Source: Hsuehochloa calcarea
Lineage: Eukaryota > Streptophyta > Magnoliopsida > Poales > Poaceae
Direction: 5' to 3'
DNA length: 64,000 bases
Assembly: GCA_036346395.1 (NCBI GenBank)
Contig: CM070599.1
Span: 32,169,232 to 32,233,231 of the forward strand
Numbering within the stretch: the stretch's first letter is position 1; each line of letters opens with the position of its first letter. This document shows, piece by piece, positions 1 to 12,000 of the stretch. The translations under genes were made by a program, and so were the position numbers. The notes under the pieces were generated by a model. The model saw only the letters and a program-made list of their open reading frames with translations, was not told the DNA's origin and made no database searches.

Positions 1-902
1 CCCAACCAAAGTTGGCGGCGACCGGGGAGAGGAGGGCGGAGCGGTTTGGCGTGGGGTGGGAGATAGACCTCTAGTTGGGGAATCGGGCCGGTTGGTGGTG
101 ACGGGGGAGCTTGTCGGCTGGCCAGCCCATGGGGGAGGAGACTACCGGATGAGAAGCCGATGACAAAGGGAGGCGGGCCGCACGAGAAGACAAAATGATA
201 ACCTCCGTGAGCCGTCGGTGCTGGGGGAGGCGACAAGAAGGAAGGCGGGGACGGAACGGTGCCCCCACACAGCGGACATCGGGCGGTGCATCGTGACAGA
301 GAAGCAGGGGAAAGAGGTGGGGGACGGCCCTGAGTGGAGTCGATGGCGCCTGAACGAGGTGGGGTGGAGCGGAGCGGTACTGGCACCGAGAGGAGGGCGG
401 GCGCCAGCCACGGTGGCTCTGGGAGTTAGCGGCAACCGGGGAGAGGAGGGCGGAGCGGTTTAGCGTGGGGTGGGAGGGGAAGAGAAGCAAGGCGGCGATT
501 TGGCATGGAGGTGGCGATTTGGCTTGAAGGTGGGAGGGTAAACGCATAATTATAGTAATTAAGAGATGGCAGTTGAAGAGTCTTTTTTTTTTTTCCTTTT
601 GGAAAGTTAAGATTCAAAACAGGGCATCGACTTAAGGTTAACAAACCGCCAACTAAGGTCTTTTTACCTGATCTTTGTCAATTAACACCGGTCGAAGTTG
701 ATACTAGAACTAGAATTTGAAACGCAAAACCAATGTCTTTTCAACACATTTGAAATTACAAGTCCAAAAATGTTGGTAGGTACTTTCCCTTCTACTGTAT
801 GTACGCAAGCGTGGCAGACTACCGTACTACCGTATCTCAAGGCCAGATCAAAAATGGGAAAAACACACTTTCCTCCGTCAAAATCGCGCCAAATCGAACC
901 AA
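1..902. other. Spacer left of the WD40 gene, with a short direct repeat
   Basis: No gene is supported here. A GC-rich segment of about 47 bp at 14-60 recurs at 432-478 with a few mismatches, so the first 0.5 kb looks like a diverged tandem or direct duplication with a period near 418 bp. Long reading frames exist on both strands but are proline- and arginine-rich products of GC-rich sequence without domain character. The last 200 bp would contain the 3' UTR of the minus-strand WD40 gene. Confidence 0.5.
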
Positions 903-2270
903 CTACAAACCCGACAACCGCAGCGACCAGACCCGCACCTCGCCGTCCAAACTCGCGCTGCACACCCTCCACTCCTCGTCGCCGTCGACGGTGCCTCCTC
1001 CCGGCCGCTGCTGCTTCCGCGGACGCACCAGCGCCGCCGCGACGGACCGGACCGCGCTGCCGTGCCCGTCGATCACGGCGACGCACGCGTACCCCCGGCC
1101 GTCCGCGCCGCGCCGCCAGGCACGGACCGTCTGGTCAGCCGACCCGCTGACCACCAGCCCGTCCCCCGCGCACGCGACGGAGAGTACCGCCTTGCGGTGG
1201 CCCCTCAGCGCCCCGATTGCGATCATGTGGCTCGCGCTGTCCTCCCGCTCCCACACCACGACGCAGCGGTCGTTGCCGCCCGAGTACAGCACCTGGTCCC
1301 CGCACCCGACGGCCACGGCGTTAACTGCCGCCGTGTGGTGGGAGAGCGTAGCGACGAGGTTGTAGACCGGCTTCTTGCTGCGGCGTCGGATCTTGTCGGA
1401 CGCGGGCCTGGGCGTCCACACGCGGACGCGCCTGTCAGCGGAGCCGGTGTACACCGTGCCGTCGGCTGCGACGGCGACGGCGTTGACGGCGTCGTCGTGC
1501 GCCGGCAGCGACTGCAGGCAGCGGAGGGACGGGATGGCCCACACCTTGAGGGTCTTGTCCCAGGAGACGGAGAAGAGGAGCCGGCCGTCGGCAGACGAGG
1601 AGACGCCGGACACGGTGTCGGCGTGCTCTATCCAGAGTCGGCGGTGGTGGCGCCGGACGGCGACGTAGTTGGACGGGATCGGGAACCGGCGGAGGCGATC
1701 GGAGACCGTGGGGAGCACAGCGACGAGGCGGAGCCGGGCGGGCGCGCGCGAGGAGACCCGCCACAGGCGCAGCCTCCCGTCCTGGTGGCCCGTCACGGCG
1801 GCCTTGCCGCCGTGGAGGTGCGCCACGCACTTGACTGAGCCGGCGGTCGCGGTGTCAGCCTCCGGCTCGGAGGTCGATGTCGCCTCGAGGGTGGAGAGGT
1901 CGTGGAGGGCCACGGACGCCGGCCTGGCGACGACGAGGCCTTGACCGGAGTCCGCCGCCGCCACGGCAGCGGTAGATGCTGCGGAGGCCGTGGACAGAGG
2001 AAGGAGCGTGACGACATGGGCTAAGGAGGCCGCGAGGCTGCCGGTATTCGCCGCGGCGGAGAGCGAAGGGAGGGACGTCGACGCCTCCGACACGGCAGCC
2101 GCCGCGGCGGACGACGACGTCGAGACGGTCGACGAGGAGGTCGACACCACCGTGGCTAGCTTACCACCGTTCCCGTGGCTATTGCCGTCGCTTTCGGCGG
2201 CGTTGCCGGTGGCCATGCAGAGCCGCAGGAGAAGCTGCATTTGGAGAGGCGACAGGTCTCCACTTACCAC
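903..2270 (-). CDS. WD40 repeat protein, JINGUBANG-like
   Basis: Single-exon gene of 455 aa if translation starts at 2270. A second in-frame ATG at 2216 (MATGNAAESD) would give 437 aa. The first 110 residues or so are Ser/Ala-rich low complexity, as is common in grass members. The rest is a series of WD40 blades, with clear blade motifs such as VSWDKTLKVW, TGSADRRVRVW, SGGNDRCVVVWERED, SGSADQTVRAWRRG and a final SASLDGEVRVW just before the stop. The order of these blades, with LWIEHADTV and HDDAVNAVAV between them, matches the JINGUBANG family, a WD40 scaffold described in Arabidopsis pollen as restraining premature germination. WD40 propellers are protein-binding platforms with no enzymatic activity. 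A weak TATA-like element lies at 2329-2340. Family assignment is strong; a pollen role here is inference only. Confidence 0.9.
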   Translation of the reverse strand: MVSGDLSPLQMQLLLRLCMATGNAAESDGNSHGNGGKLATVVSTSSSTVSTSSSAAAAAVSEASTSLPSLSAAANTGSLAASLAHVVTLLPLSTASAASTAAVAAADSGQGLVVARPASVALHDLSTLEATSTSEPEADTATAGSVKCVAHLHGGKAAVTGHQDGRLRLWRVSSRAPARLRLVAVLPTVSDRLRRFPIPSNYVAVRRHHRRLWIEHADTVSGVSSSADGRLLFSVSWDKTLKVWAIPSLRCLQSLPAHDDAVNAVAVAADGTVYTGSADRRVRVWTPRPASDKIRRRSKKPVYNLVATLSHHTAAVNAVAVGCGDQVLYSGGNDRCVVVWEREDSASHMIAIGALRGHRKAVLSVACAGDGLVVSGSADQTVRAWRRGADGRGYACVAVIDGHGSAVRSVAAALVRPRKQQRPGGGTVDGDEEWRVCSASLDGEVRVWSLRLSGL

Positions 2271-2580
2271 TTCCTAATAACCGGCGCCGCTCGAGTGAAA
2301 CGGGGGCCGGGAGACTCGCCGGCGCGGGCCTATTTGTACGACGGCTCGGGTTGGCTTTAGACGTCCGCGGCTACAGCCTGGACGGTTCGGATAGCCCCGA
2401 TGTGACCCGTCGGCACGCGCGGACGTGACAGCCCGGGACAAGGTGTCGTAGCGGTGTGCAAAGAGGGCTGGCTCTCTCTTTCGATCAACAGGGTGTGCTC
2501 CTGCGAGTGACGGTTGGCGACTTTGTTTCCGTCAGGAAAGTTGCGCAGGTTTTGTTCGGTGCGGTGAACGCTTGCTTTTG

Positions 2581-2613
2581 TTCCCATCCCATTCCCATCC
2601 CATCCCATCCCAT
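2581..2613. repeat. (CCCAT)n-like microsatellite
   Basis: Short run of CCCAT units with one CCCATT interruption, upstream of the WD40 gene. Simple sequence repeat with no further signal. Confidence 0.7.
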
Positions 2614-3872
2614 GTCAAATTATCGGTACTTGAAACGTGGGACATTTCTCCCTAGCTACTAGCTAGCTAGCTATCTATATATGAAGCTAGAAATTAAGCA
2701 TGTCCATTTTCGTCTTATTTCTAATGATGTCTTTGGTCCACGGCTAAGCATTGTCAATTCGGTTCTGAAGGAGAGTACCGAGCCGGGCCGTGTGCGTGCA
2801 TCCCATATTGTAATATAAAAAAAATTATAAATTAGATAAAAGTAAATATAGATGAATCTTACAAATAAAAAAATAATAATCTAAACTAAACAAAAATAAA
2901 TTTAAGTGAACCCTACAAATACAAAAATAAATAGAACTAAAAGTTACAGTAGAGCTGTGCTAAAATTGTATATTACTTGATACTGTAATTTTAAACTTAG
3001 TACTGTGCAATTGTATGTGACTGATAGATAAAAAAATTCAGGTAACTAAAAATTAGCAAATCCGTATTTTAAAAAAATGAGTCCGAAAGGAGCGCTAAGC
3101 TAATGCTTAACTAATATTTGTTACTAAAGTAAACTAATGCTCGGAAAGTGGTGTTTTGATCCAACATGTTCAGAAAAGCTGCTGGTTTGGAGAATAAAAT
3201 CTTGCAAATCGACAGTGGAGATACATGTACGGGTTAAGGACAAACAGCCTGGAGAAAACAAATTGACGACAAACACTTACCGGCTTATATGACGTAAAAA
3301 AGACAAGATTATAGAACAGTACATCGTGCCATATAAATCTGAGCTTTCTGACCAGAGAAGAAAAGAAACACTGCCCAACTACTAATCAAAAACACACACA
3401 TACAAAGAGGCTAAGAGCTGATACAAATATCAACCAATATAGAATATATGGTGTAAAGCTATGAAAGTAGTGCATTATAAAAGGCAGATGAGGATCATGT
3501 CCTAATCTTTGCTCCCCAACTACCATACTCTCCCAGTGCTTCACTTTACGCAAAATCAAGCAGGTTTTAAGCAGGCCTGATTACATTTACGGGTGTGTGT
3601 GATCCTCCTGGTCCCCCGCCAGCTCCGTAGCCACCCTAGAATACGATTCTACTACTTGCTAGCTTATTCAGCTCAGATCTCAAAATGTTCTGTCGGCGTT
3701 TGCAGAGAGAAGATTGTCAAACAAGGCCTCGAATGGAGCAGTGAGGGTGCAAAGAATATCATGGAGCTATGTTAGTGTTTTGAGTGCAGATGCAGCAAAG
3801 AATATATTCTTTCCAGCATTGTTGATGCTGTTATCATTCTCTTTTGTCACACTCTTCAACTTTCCCTGACTT
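2614..3872. other. AT-rich spacer, nothing recognised
   Basis: AT-rich sequence with several similar short stretches of the type aaataaaaaaataataa between 2810 and 2960. They suggest local slippage but form no clean repeat. No coding domain, RNA gene or transposon terminus was recognised before the copia element begins at 3879. Confidence 0.4.
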
Positions 3873-3878
3873 GTATAG

Positions 3879-4050
3879 TGTTACTCGCTGGAGTCTTACT
3901 GTTGGTGTTAGCAAGATCCTTACTCTCATAGAGAGGATGACACTTGAAGATGAAGTAATTTTTCTTTGTTTATTTCTAACACAATGCCATGCCAACCTGA
4001 GGGGTTGGGGATACATATTTATAGGCTGCCAACCAGCCAATTATATGCTA
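3879..4050 (-). repeat. Truncated 3' LTR of the copia element
   Basis: Highly similar to 8648-8820 with a few substitutions. Similarity ends abruptly in the sequence tatgctaaga, after which the left copy continues straight into RNase H coding sequence (ALWL on the minus strand). The end of RNase H, the polypurine tract and about half of the LTR are therefore missing. This looks like an internal deletion. Confidence 0.8.
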
Positions 4051-5437
4051 AGAGCCAGAGCGCCTGAGTCGAAGCGGTGGAAGCCGCTATGTACTCGGCC
4101 TCACAGCTGGACAGGGCCACCACCTGCTGCTTGACTGACTGCCAGCTAACGAGACACTTACCGAGGAAGAAGAGAATCCCGCTTGTGCTCTTGCTGGTGT
4201 CGATGGCCGTCATTGCACCCAATGAAGTGCGTCGCGCCGGGACACCTCGGGTAGTGCAAGCCGTAGTCGGAGGTGCCCGCAACGTAGCGGAGGATCCTCT
4301 TCACGGCCTGCTGATGCTCCGTCGTCGGTCGCTGCATGAACCGACTGACGTAGCCGACGGCGAACGCCAAATCTGGACGCGTGTGGACGAGGTAGCGAAG
4401 GCTGCCCACGATGCGCCGGTACTGCGTCGCGTCCACCTCCTCCGCCGTGCTCTCACGACTCAGCTTCAGCCTCTCCTCCATAGGAGTGTGGGCTGGGTTG
4501 CAGTCGGTGAGCCCGCCAGCTCGACGGTGCGCTTGGCGTAGGCGGTCTGTAGAAGGAGATCTCGGAGGCGTCTGGTGGACCTCGATCCCCAGGTAGAAGG
4601 AGAGGAGCCCCAAGTCGCTCATCTGGAAGGCGGTCTTCATCTCCGCCTTGAACTCCTCGACCTCGGCCTCCTTGGAGCCGGTGATCAGCAGTCGTCGGCG
4701 AGGCGCCCATCGCCAGGCGTTGCCGCTTTGCCCCGCCGGTAGACCGCAGCCTCGTGTGCGCTCTGCTGGAACCCCATTTGCTTGAGGGTGGAGTCCAGCT
4801 TAGCGTTCCATGCTCGTGGTGCCTGCCGCAAGCCATAGAGGGCCTTGCGCAGGCGGAGAACCTTGCCCTCCTTGCCGGGGATGACGAATCCCGGCGGCTG
4901 ACGGACGTAGGCCTCCTCCTTCAAGTCGCCGTTGAGGAAGGCGGACTTGACGTCCATGTGATGGACGCGCCAATCCTCCTGGGCTGCAAGTGCGAGGAGA
5001 AGACGAACGGACTCCATACGCGCGACGGGTGCGAAGGCGTCATCGAAGTCGACCCCCTCCTGCTGCATGAAGCCTCGTGCCACCAAGCGAGCCTTGTGCT
5101 TGATGATGGCGCCGGCTTCATCCCGCTTCAGTTTGAACACCCACTTAAGGGTGATTGCGCGGTGACCGGCAGGAAGATCCGCCAGCTCCCACGTCCGGTT
5201 CCGCTCGACGGCGTCCATCTCCTGCTTCATCGCGACACGCCATGCGCGTCTCCCTCCGCCTCGGCGAAGAACGAGGCTCGCCGTCGTCGCACGCCAAGTG
5301 CAGCTCCGCCTCGAAGTCGTGCTGCGCCAGTCCAGGGATGGGCTGCTCGCCGAGGATGTTGTCCATGGTACGATAGCGTAGAGGCTCGTCGTCGTTGTAG
5401 GCGTCGACGCGGTTCTCGTCGTGAGACAGCGGAGTAG
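4019..5437 (-). pseudogene. copia reverse transcriptase and RNase H remnant
   Basis: The 5230-4685 segment encodes the RVT_2 reverse transcriptase core with typical copia blocks (WVFKLKRDEAG, KARLVARGF, HHMDVKSAFLNGDL, ALYGLRQAPRAW). The catalytic YVDD box is lost: the equivalent place reads RLADDC and is followed at once by a frameshift, after which ITGSKEAEVEEF-like sequence resumes in another frame. From 4640 to 4158 the connection and RNase H part follows (MSDLGLLSFYLGIEV, RRIVGSLRYLVHTRPDLAF). After another shift, SWQSVKQQVVALSSCEAEYI and ALWL end at the LTR fusion near 4050. This is not a functional polymerase. Confidence 0.88.
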
Positions 5438-5620
5438 CGAACTCCACCATGCGCCGCCGTCGTGGACCGGCTATTGGGGCCGATCCGGTGGTGTGGCCTC
5501 GGTGCGAGGAGAGTGGTGAGCCGGTGCGGGAGAGCGTGGCGTGGCGGTGCCGGTGGTGGAGCTCGCCGAGCCGGTGGCGAGCAAGGTGTCGAGGTGGACG
5601 AGCTCGGTGAAGACGAGCTG

Positions 5621-6627
5621 CTAGCTCCCGGCTCTCTCGAAATGGACGTAGTCGACAACAAAGTCCCTGAGAGTCGAAGTCGAACCGTCGTCCACCTCCT
5701 TGTCCCACGTCCAGCCTCGCCCTTCGTCGAACACAACGTCACGCGAGATGCGGACGCGCTGTGTGACAGGGTCGAGGATGCGGTAGGCCTTCGAGCCCTC
5801 CGCGTAGCCGATGAACACTCCTGGAGTGCTCCTGTCGTCGAGCTTACCGATGTAACCAAGCTCCTTGGCGAACGCGAGGAGCCAAGACCCGAAGTGGGAG
5901 ACCGCCGGCTTGCGTCCATGCCAAGCCTCGTGACGCGCCCCGCCATCGAGCGCCTTGGTAGGCGAGCGGTTGAGGATGTAGACGACCGTCACCACCGCCT
6001 CTCCCCAGAAGACAGCCGGCATCCCCCTCTGCTTGAGGAGGGCCCGAGCCATCCCCACAACCGTCTGGTTGCACCGCTCGACGACACCGTTCTGCTACGG
6101 GCTGTACGGCGCGGAGTAGTGGCGCTGAATGCCCTCATCAGCGCAGTACGACGTGAATTCAGCCGCCGTGAATTCGCCGCCGTTGTGCATGCGCAAAGAC
6201 GCGTAGCTTGCGCGGCGCCTCCTCCTCCGCGGCGACTGCGTGCGCTGATGGCGTCCGCAGCCTCTCCCTTGCTGCCGAGGACCATCACCCACATGTAGCG
6301 GGAGAGATCGTCGACAAGCAACAGGAAGTAGCGTCGTCTTCCCGGTGTGGCTGGCGTCACCGGGTCACACAAGTCCCCGTGCACGAGCTCGAGCCTCTCC
6401 TTGGCTCGGAAACTCGCCTGCTGGGGAAAGGGGAGTCGCCTCTGCTTCGTCAACACGCAGACGTCGCAGAACTGCTCCACATGGTCAAGGCACGGCAGGC
6501 CTCGCGCCATTTCTATGGCACTGAGCCGCTTCAGGGCCTCGAAATGAAGGTGCCCAAAGCGCTCGTGCCACTGCCACGCCTCGTCGTCCCGACGAGCAGC
6601 GAGACAGAGGGGTTGTGCCACCGGCAC
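5621..6627 (-). pseudogene. copia integrase remnant
   Basis: Begins with the GAG-pre-integrase HHCC zinc-binding segment (WHERFGHLHFEALKRL, then CDVCVLTKQRRLPF). The catalytic core follows (LVHGDLCDPVTP, FLLLVDDLSRYMWV), then a frameshift near 6260. MHNGGEFTAAEF, containing a core acidic region, resumes in a second frame. An in-frame TAG stop lies in the conserved YSPQNG-type motif at about 6095, so that it reads YSP-stop-QNGVVER. Downstream, VVYILNRSPTKAL and GYAEGSKAYRILDP are the usual integrase C-terminal blocks. The family is certain; the copy is inactive. Confidence 0.88.
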
Positions 6628-6690
6628 GTGAAGAATGTAGAGTCGGTTTGCGCCTCTGGTTACCTTGGCAAGAAGGCGGCGGCGAAGATC

Positions 6691-8215
6691 CTAAATCCGC
6701 AGCACCCCGTGCTCGATCTCGACACGCGAGCCGTTCTCATCCAGCTGTCCTAAGCTGATGATGGAGTTGCGCAGATCGGGGATGTAGTAGACGCCGGTGA
6801 GCAACATGTGCTCACCAGACACGGTGGTGAAGATGACGGAGCCGACGCCCTTGATTTCCACGCCGGAGGCGTCCCCAAACTTGACGGAGCCTCGGACGCT
6901 AGAGTCAAACTCGGCGAAGAACTCCCGTTGACCGGTCATATGATGGGTGGCGCCGGTGTCGAGGCACCACCCGTCAGTCTTGTCGTTGCCGGAGCTGTAG
7001 CCGAGGAGGGCATGTGCTTTTGGCTCGTCAAGGTGGAGGAGAGCCACTGCGGCCGGTGCCGCTGGAGGTAGTTCGATGCTCGCATGAGCAATGAACAGAG
7101 CCGGCTGCTCCTCCTCCTCGCTGCGCGACGTGGGCTCGGCGCGTCGTGGTATCGACAATCCACGCCCAATGACCAAGCTTGCCTCAGTTGTGGCAAGAGT
7201 CGTCTCGTGCCGGCTTTTGCTTGCCAGCGGCGCCGCGCTGGGCGCCTCCACGATCATTACCCTCGGCACGTCCTCGCGCCCATGCTCGGCGTCTTTGCGC
7301 GCTTGCGCGCTTGCCATGCTTGCGGCGCTGTCGTGGAAGAAGGCTCCCTTTCTTCCTGTCACCTTGGCCGCGACCCATCGTTCCCGAGTGAGGAGGAGCT
7401 TCCGCCAATGGAGACGGGTCCCGAGAGGCGCTGTGGCTCATCATTGCCAACAACCTTGAGGCGACCGCAACTCTTCGATCGTCATCGTGGAGAGGTCCAG
7501 CGAGACTCGATCGAGCGGCCGTCTGCTTGTACTTCTCGGGGACGCAGCGGAAGAGCTTTTCCACAGCTCTCTCCTCGCCATAGGTGTCGTCGCCGAACTG
7601 CACCAGCTTCTGCAACAGAGTGTTGAGACGGAGAACAAAGTCATCCACGTCCTCACCTGGCTTGAAGGCCAAGTGCTCCCACTCCGCGCGGTGCCCGCAA
7701 TGTAGACTTGCGCACGGCCGCCGCCGTTGCGTCCGCAATGATGGCGTCCCAAGCCTCTTTGGCGATCCGCTTGTTGGTAGCGAAGCGCATCTCGGCGGGG
7801 CGCAGATGATGAGAGCATCCAGCGCCCGTCGATCCTGGTCGTAGTCGACGTCGCCGTACCGGACTGCATCCCACATATGCCGCACCTGGAGTTTTACCCT
7901 CATCACCGCAGCCCACTCGACATAGTTGGTCTTGGTGAGGGTAGGCCACCCGCCGCCGGGCCGACGCCCTCGACGACACTGGTACCGTGGTGACCACGGC
8001 ACCGCACGGGAGAGAGAGCGCGTTACTGTGAAGGCCGCGCTCCGCCGAGCCGTCGACGCCGCCGCCGCGCGCGCCTCCTCCAGAGCGCCACCGCGCGTCC
8101 GCGCTGTCTGGCTGCCGCGCGCTCATGGGCGCGCGCGCGCAATCGCCATCGCTTCGCCGCTCGCTCGCCGCCACCTTTTCGGCGGCTCAAGGTCCGCGTC
8201 GGACGCTGCATCATC
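6691..8215 (-). pseudogene. copia gag, zinc knuckle and protease remnant
   Basis: The frame at 8002-7184 carries a UBN2-type gag (LTKTNYVEWAAVMRVKLQ, then EDVDDFVLRLNTLLQKL), with a shifted stretch in the middle that is readable in neighbouring frames. The zinc knuckle around 7180 is split: SCHN ends one frame and the rest, reading like CGKLGHWA, lies in the next. The frame at 7362-6691 contains the aspartic protease signature LDTGATHHMTG, then FGDASGVEIKGVGSV and LGQLDENG, typical of copia. Multiple frameshifts are visible. Confidence 0.85.
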
Positions 8216-8633
8216 GCAGAGATGGAGCTTTATTCTTTGCCAAAAACCTTGACCTCATTCTTGCCGCCAAGACGCTGCATCTGCCGCCGCCGCCGCTTCC
8301 ACCTCCGCTCAGGCTTTGCCGGCTCCGCCTGGCCGCCTTTGACGCTTTTCGCTTGGCTGCCAGCTGCGTCTCTGCCGCTTCCTGCTGGCTGCTCTGCTTG
8401 GCGAAGCTCGGCCGTCACGACGCCGAGTGCTCGAGGAGACCGAGTCTTTGAGGCGCCTGCGGACATGGCGCTACTAGGGGCTGTCGCGTGGAGAGAGGGT
8501 TGCTTCGACGAGAGCCGCCCGCCTCTCGAGAGGAGCGGAGCGGACAGATGAGTCGGCTTGCACTGGCCTGAAATGGGCGCTGCTGAGGTCGGAGACGAGA
8601 TGAGCAAGAGATGCTCAAGCTACAGGATAGTAA

Positions 8634-8645
8634 GGCTCGATACCA
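8634..8645 (-). promoter_or_regulatory. copia primer-binding site
   Basis: Read on the minus strand this is TGGTATCGAGCC, one mismatch from the common plant retroelement primer site TGGTATCAGAGC, which pairs with initiator tRNA-Met. It lies two bases inside the LTR edge at 8648, which fixes the element on the minus strand and marks 8648-9020 as the 5' LTR. Confidence 0.8.
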
Positions 8646-8647
8646 CT

Positions 8648-9020
8648 TGTTACTCACTGGAGTCTTCTTTGTTGGTGTTAGCAAGATCCTTACTCTCATG
8701 GAGAGGATGGCACTTGAAGATGAGGCAATTTTTCTTTGTTTATTTCTAACACAATGCCATGCCAACCTGAGGGGTTGGGGATACATATTTATAGGCTGCC
8801 AACCAGCCAAGCATATGCTAAGATGCTATCCTAAGATGATGTCCTATGACGGTCAAGATCTTTTCTAAAGTCTGCTGTCCTATGACAAATCAAGATCTTG
8901 TCCTATGATGATCAAGATCTTTGTCCTTAAAGCTTTGTCATAGGGCGATCAAGATGCTGTCCTTAAAGCTGCTGTACAAGCCTACCCCACAAAGACCACA
9001 ATACAGAAACTTATTCATCG
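8648..9020 (-). repeat. 5' LTR of the copia element
   Basis: Starts with TGTTA. The first 172 bp match the left LTR. The remaining part contains four imperfect units of about 28-30 bp between 8840 and 8965, each with cctatga or catagg followed by gatcaagat, which are possible repeated regulatory modules. The outer edge is judged only from the matching pentamer tatag at 9021 and may be wrong by tens of bases. Confidence 0.6.
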
Positions 9021-9025
9021 TATAG

Positions 9026-12000
9026 TTTTTCGAAGTGTGCCTAAACAGACTGAGGACTATGGTCTGAAACAAATTGGGAATTGCTAAACATTGGGCACTT
9101 GATCGTTTGCCAAATCTTCGCATATGGGTTGCTAGTGTTATTAGTTCATGCAGTGTTGTGATGCAACGCTTCCTTCCAACGAACTGGTGAAAAGAAGTGC
9201 TCAATGGATCAGGATCTAGCTAGTCGCTTGCATTGGAAAATGCTGAGCAGCCTATTGCGTTTGTTTAGTGGAGCAGCAGTTTGATACCTGTGAGAAGCAG
9301 ATTGCAACGTTGACAAAATGGCCAGTTTTTCTACACTGACATCAGTGTCACGCTACATCTGCAGATACATATAATCCACAGTGGTAATCAGAAGCCACGA
9401 CGCAAATCGTCACTTTTTTTCTCGCGTTACCGAACGTAGCGACGGCGACATCCTCGACGATCAGATAACACGGCTGGTAAATTAGTCGTCTTCTTGAATG
9501 GGATACGAGCATTAAGATTAGTTAGCTCTTGCGCGAGCGTGACATACGTACGGGGGCAGAGCCAGAGAAGCTGCAGAACTGGAAAGACCGGATGATGCTT
9601 CGTTTCCAAGCGTTATTGCTTGTACTCTTTCGCGCAAAGGCACTAAAGCAAGCAGACGAGCAAAGGCAATATTCGTTGCATGGTTGCCCAAGCAAAGGAC
9701 TTATACAGGGTATTAATCTGTAAACACAAATTGGGTATAAAGTACTGCCAAATTGCAGCAACCGGTTACGAATCACCAAAGGCAGAGCTCGATATGTAGC
9801 ACTAGTTTTTTTCTTCTTCTTCGTACAGCTTAATGGCTGTCGATGCCAGTGTGTTCGGTTTGATTACCTTGGGTGGCAGCATCCATGGGCGGCTTCCAGG
9901 TGGCGAACTCGCGAGCCGTTAGGTCAAGAACAGCATCGAGTATAATCGCCAAAAAAGAAAAGAACTGCATCGAGTAGGGACCTGAAACTTGCGCGATCGA
10001 TCGACCAGCACCAAGAAGCCAGAAAGAAGGAAAGCTCCATTGGTGAGTGACTGAGTGGTGCTTCGAGTGGGGGCTGCAGCTAGAGGAGGTTGCTCGTGGG
10101 CGACCATGGCACATGTGTGTGTTTGTGCTCAGGTAGCCCACATCAGCAGAAAAACACCTGGCCTGATGCCATTGGATTCTCGTTGCTTTCCTGCATCACA
10201 TCATACTCCATATTCATATGCCGTGTTCGTACCTGTTGCTGTTGGTCAGAGGGAATGGTAGTTTTTTTTTTCGGGGGAAAGAGCGACCGGTGTCACGATG
10301 CTCATGATGAAAGGAGTTTTTGGTTCATTGGTTGCGTCGAAAAGATTTGACCCTGAAATGGGAGGAGTCGCGTAAATTTGCGCTACTCTTCTTGTGATGA
10401 AAAAGAGTCGTCTTTTCGAGTCCGGCCTAATTGCCTACGGTTTCATCTAGCATGATCTGATTCAGCAACGAAGCAAGTGTGGCGTTCCAGCAAACGTAGG
10501 TGGAATTGGACGCGAGGTGAAGGGGGTGGTATCAATACGGAGGATGTGATCTGATGTGGAGGATCTGATCTAGTGTGGGTGTTTCGAGAGTTGAGGATCT
10601 TCTGATCCGGTGTGGCAGATCTAATCTGTTGTGGTTTCATGTGGTGTGTTGGGGAAAGGAGAGATGATTGTGTGTTTGCTGAGAGTTATAGCTCCTGCGT
10701 TGTTTGGTGGTGATAGTATCGGAGGTTTCGGCGGAAGGTATGGAAGATAGGGGGAGAAGACTGTACAGGCGGTGCTTTGGTGGTTATGCTAATGGTAGAA
10801 TTGGTGTCGTGCAGTGGTGTTGGTATGAGTGCCAGATATTGTGTTGCTAGAGAGGTTCGAAGAGGATTGGGACTGGAGTCACACGTAATGGTCTGTGCTC
10901 AGAGGTAGAGGTGGTGGAGACCGAAACCGGGGCGTATGGGCAGAGTGGTAGAGGCGGGGGTGGCTGGGGGCATGACCGCATGAGAGAGAGGAAGATGAGA
11001 TTGAGGTCGAGACAGTTTGTAGATGGTGAAGATAGATTTGTGTGGGTGAGTGGTGGAGACCGGTGGTGGCTGGGGGCATGAGAGTAGAGGAAGATGGAGT
11101 TGAGATCGGAGCAGTTGTTAGATGATGGAGATGGATTTAGTGACGTCTCTAATAGTATTAGCGTTGAGTGACTTTTGGTATTTATGATAGTATTGGTTAT
11201 GGAATCGATGGATGGTAGGTTTTAGTAGATTATAGCAATGATATTGTATTATGTAACAAGATGTATATAATTGTTATCTCATATCTATCTTGAGAGAGTT
11301 TAAGTAAGAGTCTAAATCATTTATGAGTCGGAGTCAAATCGTGCACAAGTTGTGTTAGAGTTATGCTGTAATATTTGACAATATAAATAAAAAGTGTGGG
11401 ATAAAAAAAACGCACAACTATTTCCGAAATCATATGCATCATTATGTGCTGACAAATGTGTTACATCTCGACGACCTGGAACAAAATCTTCGATCGATCG
11501 CCTCTCACAGTAGTTACTTAGAGATGTTCCGTCAATAGCATGCCAATGTCGTCATTGCATATTCCGGTCGATTCACTCGTCAAGAAGAAAGGAAAAACTT
11601 ACACTATGCAATGTGACAATGCGTCGACAACCCATCAGATGATCGGAACCGGACTATAGTCCATTCCAGGACCATAAATTCCCCGGCGTGAGGTGCCGAG
11701 CCGTCGGGCGCGTCAGTGCTCGTGTAACCGCTCCGTTTCGCCTGAAAAGCGAGGCAGCTCTTTCAAACGGTACTCTACAACGATGGTGGCAAAATAACAC
11801 AGTAACAACGAAATTAACGCTGCTGAGCTTTTACCGCAACGAAAAATAATGTAGCAATTGATTTGGGACTTCGATTTTCAATCCGACGATGAAGATCATT
11901 TCTAATGTCCGTTGTTTCTCGACTGTTGTTGTTGGTGCTGGGGCAAGGAAGCGGCTTTTGCAGAGTGGGCTGCCTGGGCATCGATGGATATTTTATGGCT

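Larger units (their letters stand above)
3879..9020 (-). mobile_element. Degenerate Ty1/copia LTR retrotransposon
   Basis: Domains on the minus strand are in copia order: gag, zinc knuckle, protease, integrase, reverse transcriptase, RNase H. A terminal repeat starts with TGTTA at 8648, preceded on the plus strand by the complement of a tRNA-Met-type primer-binding site at 8634-8645. The same repeat starts at 3879. The pentamer tatag lies directly left of 3879 and again at 9021-9025, which would make a 5-bp target duplication and a right LTR of about 373 bp. The right LTR then does not end in a canonical CA, so that edge is uncertain. The left LTR is truncated after about 172 bp and fused to RNase H. 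Several frameshifts and an in-frame stop show that the copy is dead. Confidence 0.88.

Noticed and set aside
1062..1838. Long plus-strand frame of 258 codons opposite the WD40 gene
   Set aside because: Antisense shadow of a GC-rich coding exon; no domain, and the minus-strand WD40 motifs explain the sequence.
10055..10350. Overlapping plus-strand frames of 68-86 codons
   Set aside because: No domain, no promoter or splice signals that agree; likely chance.
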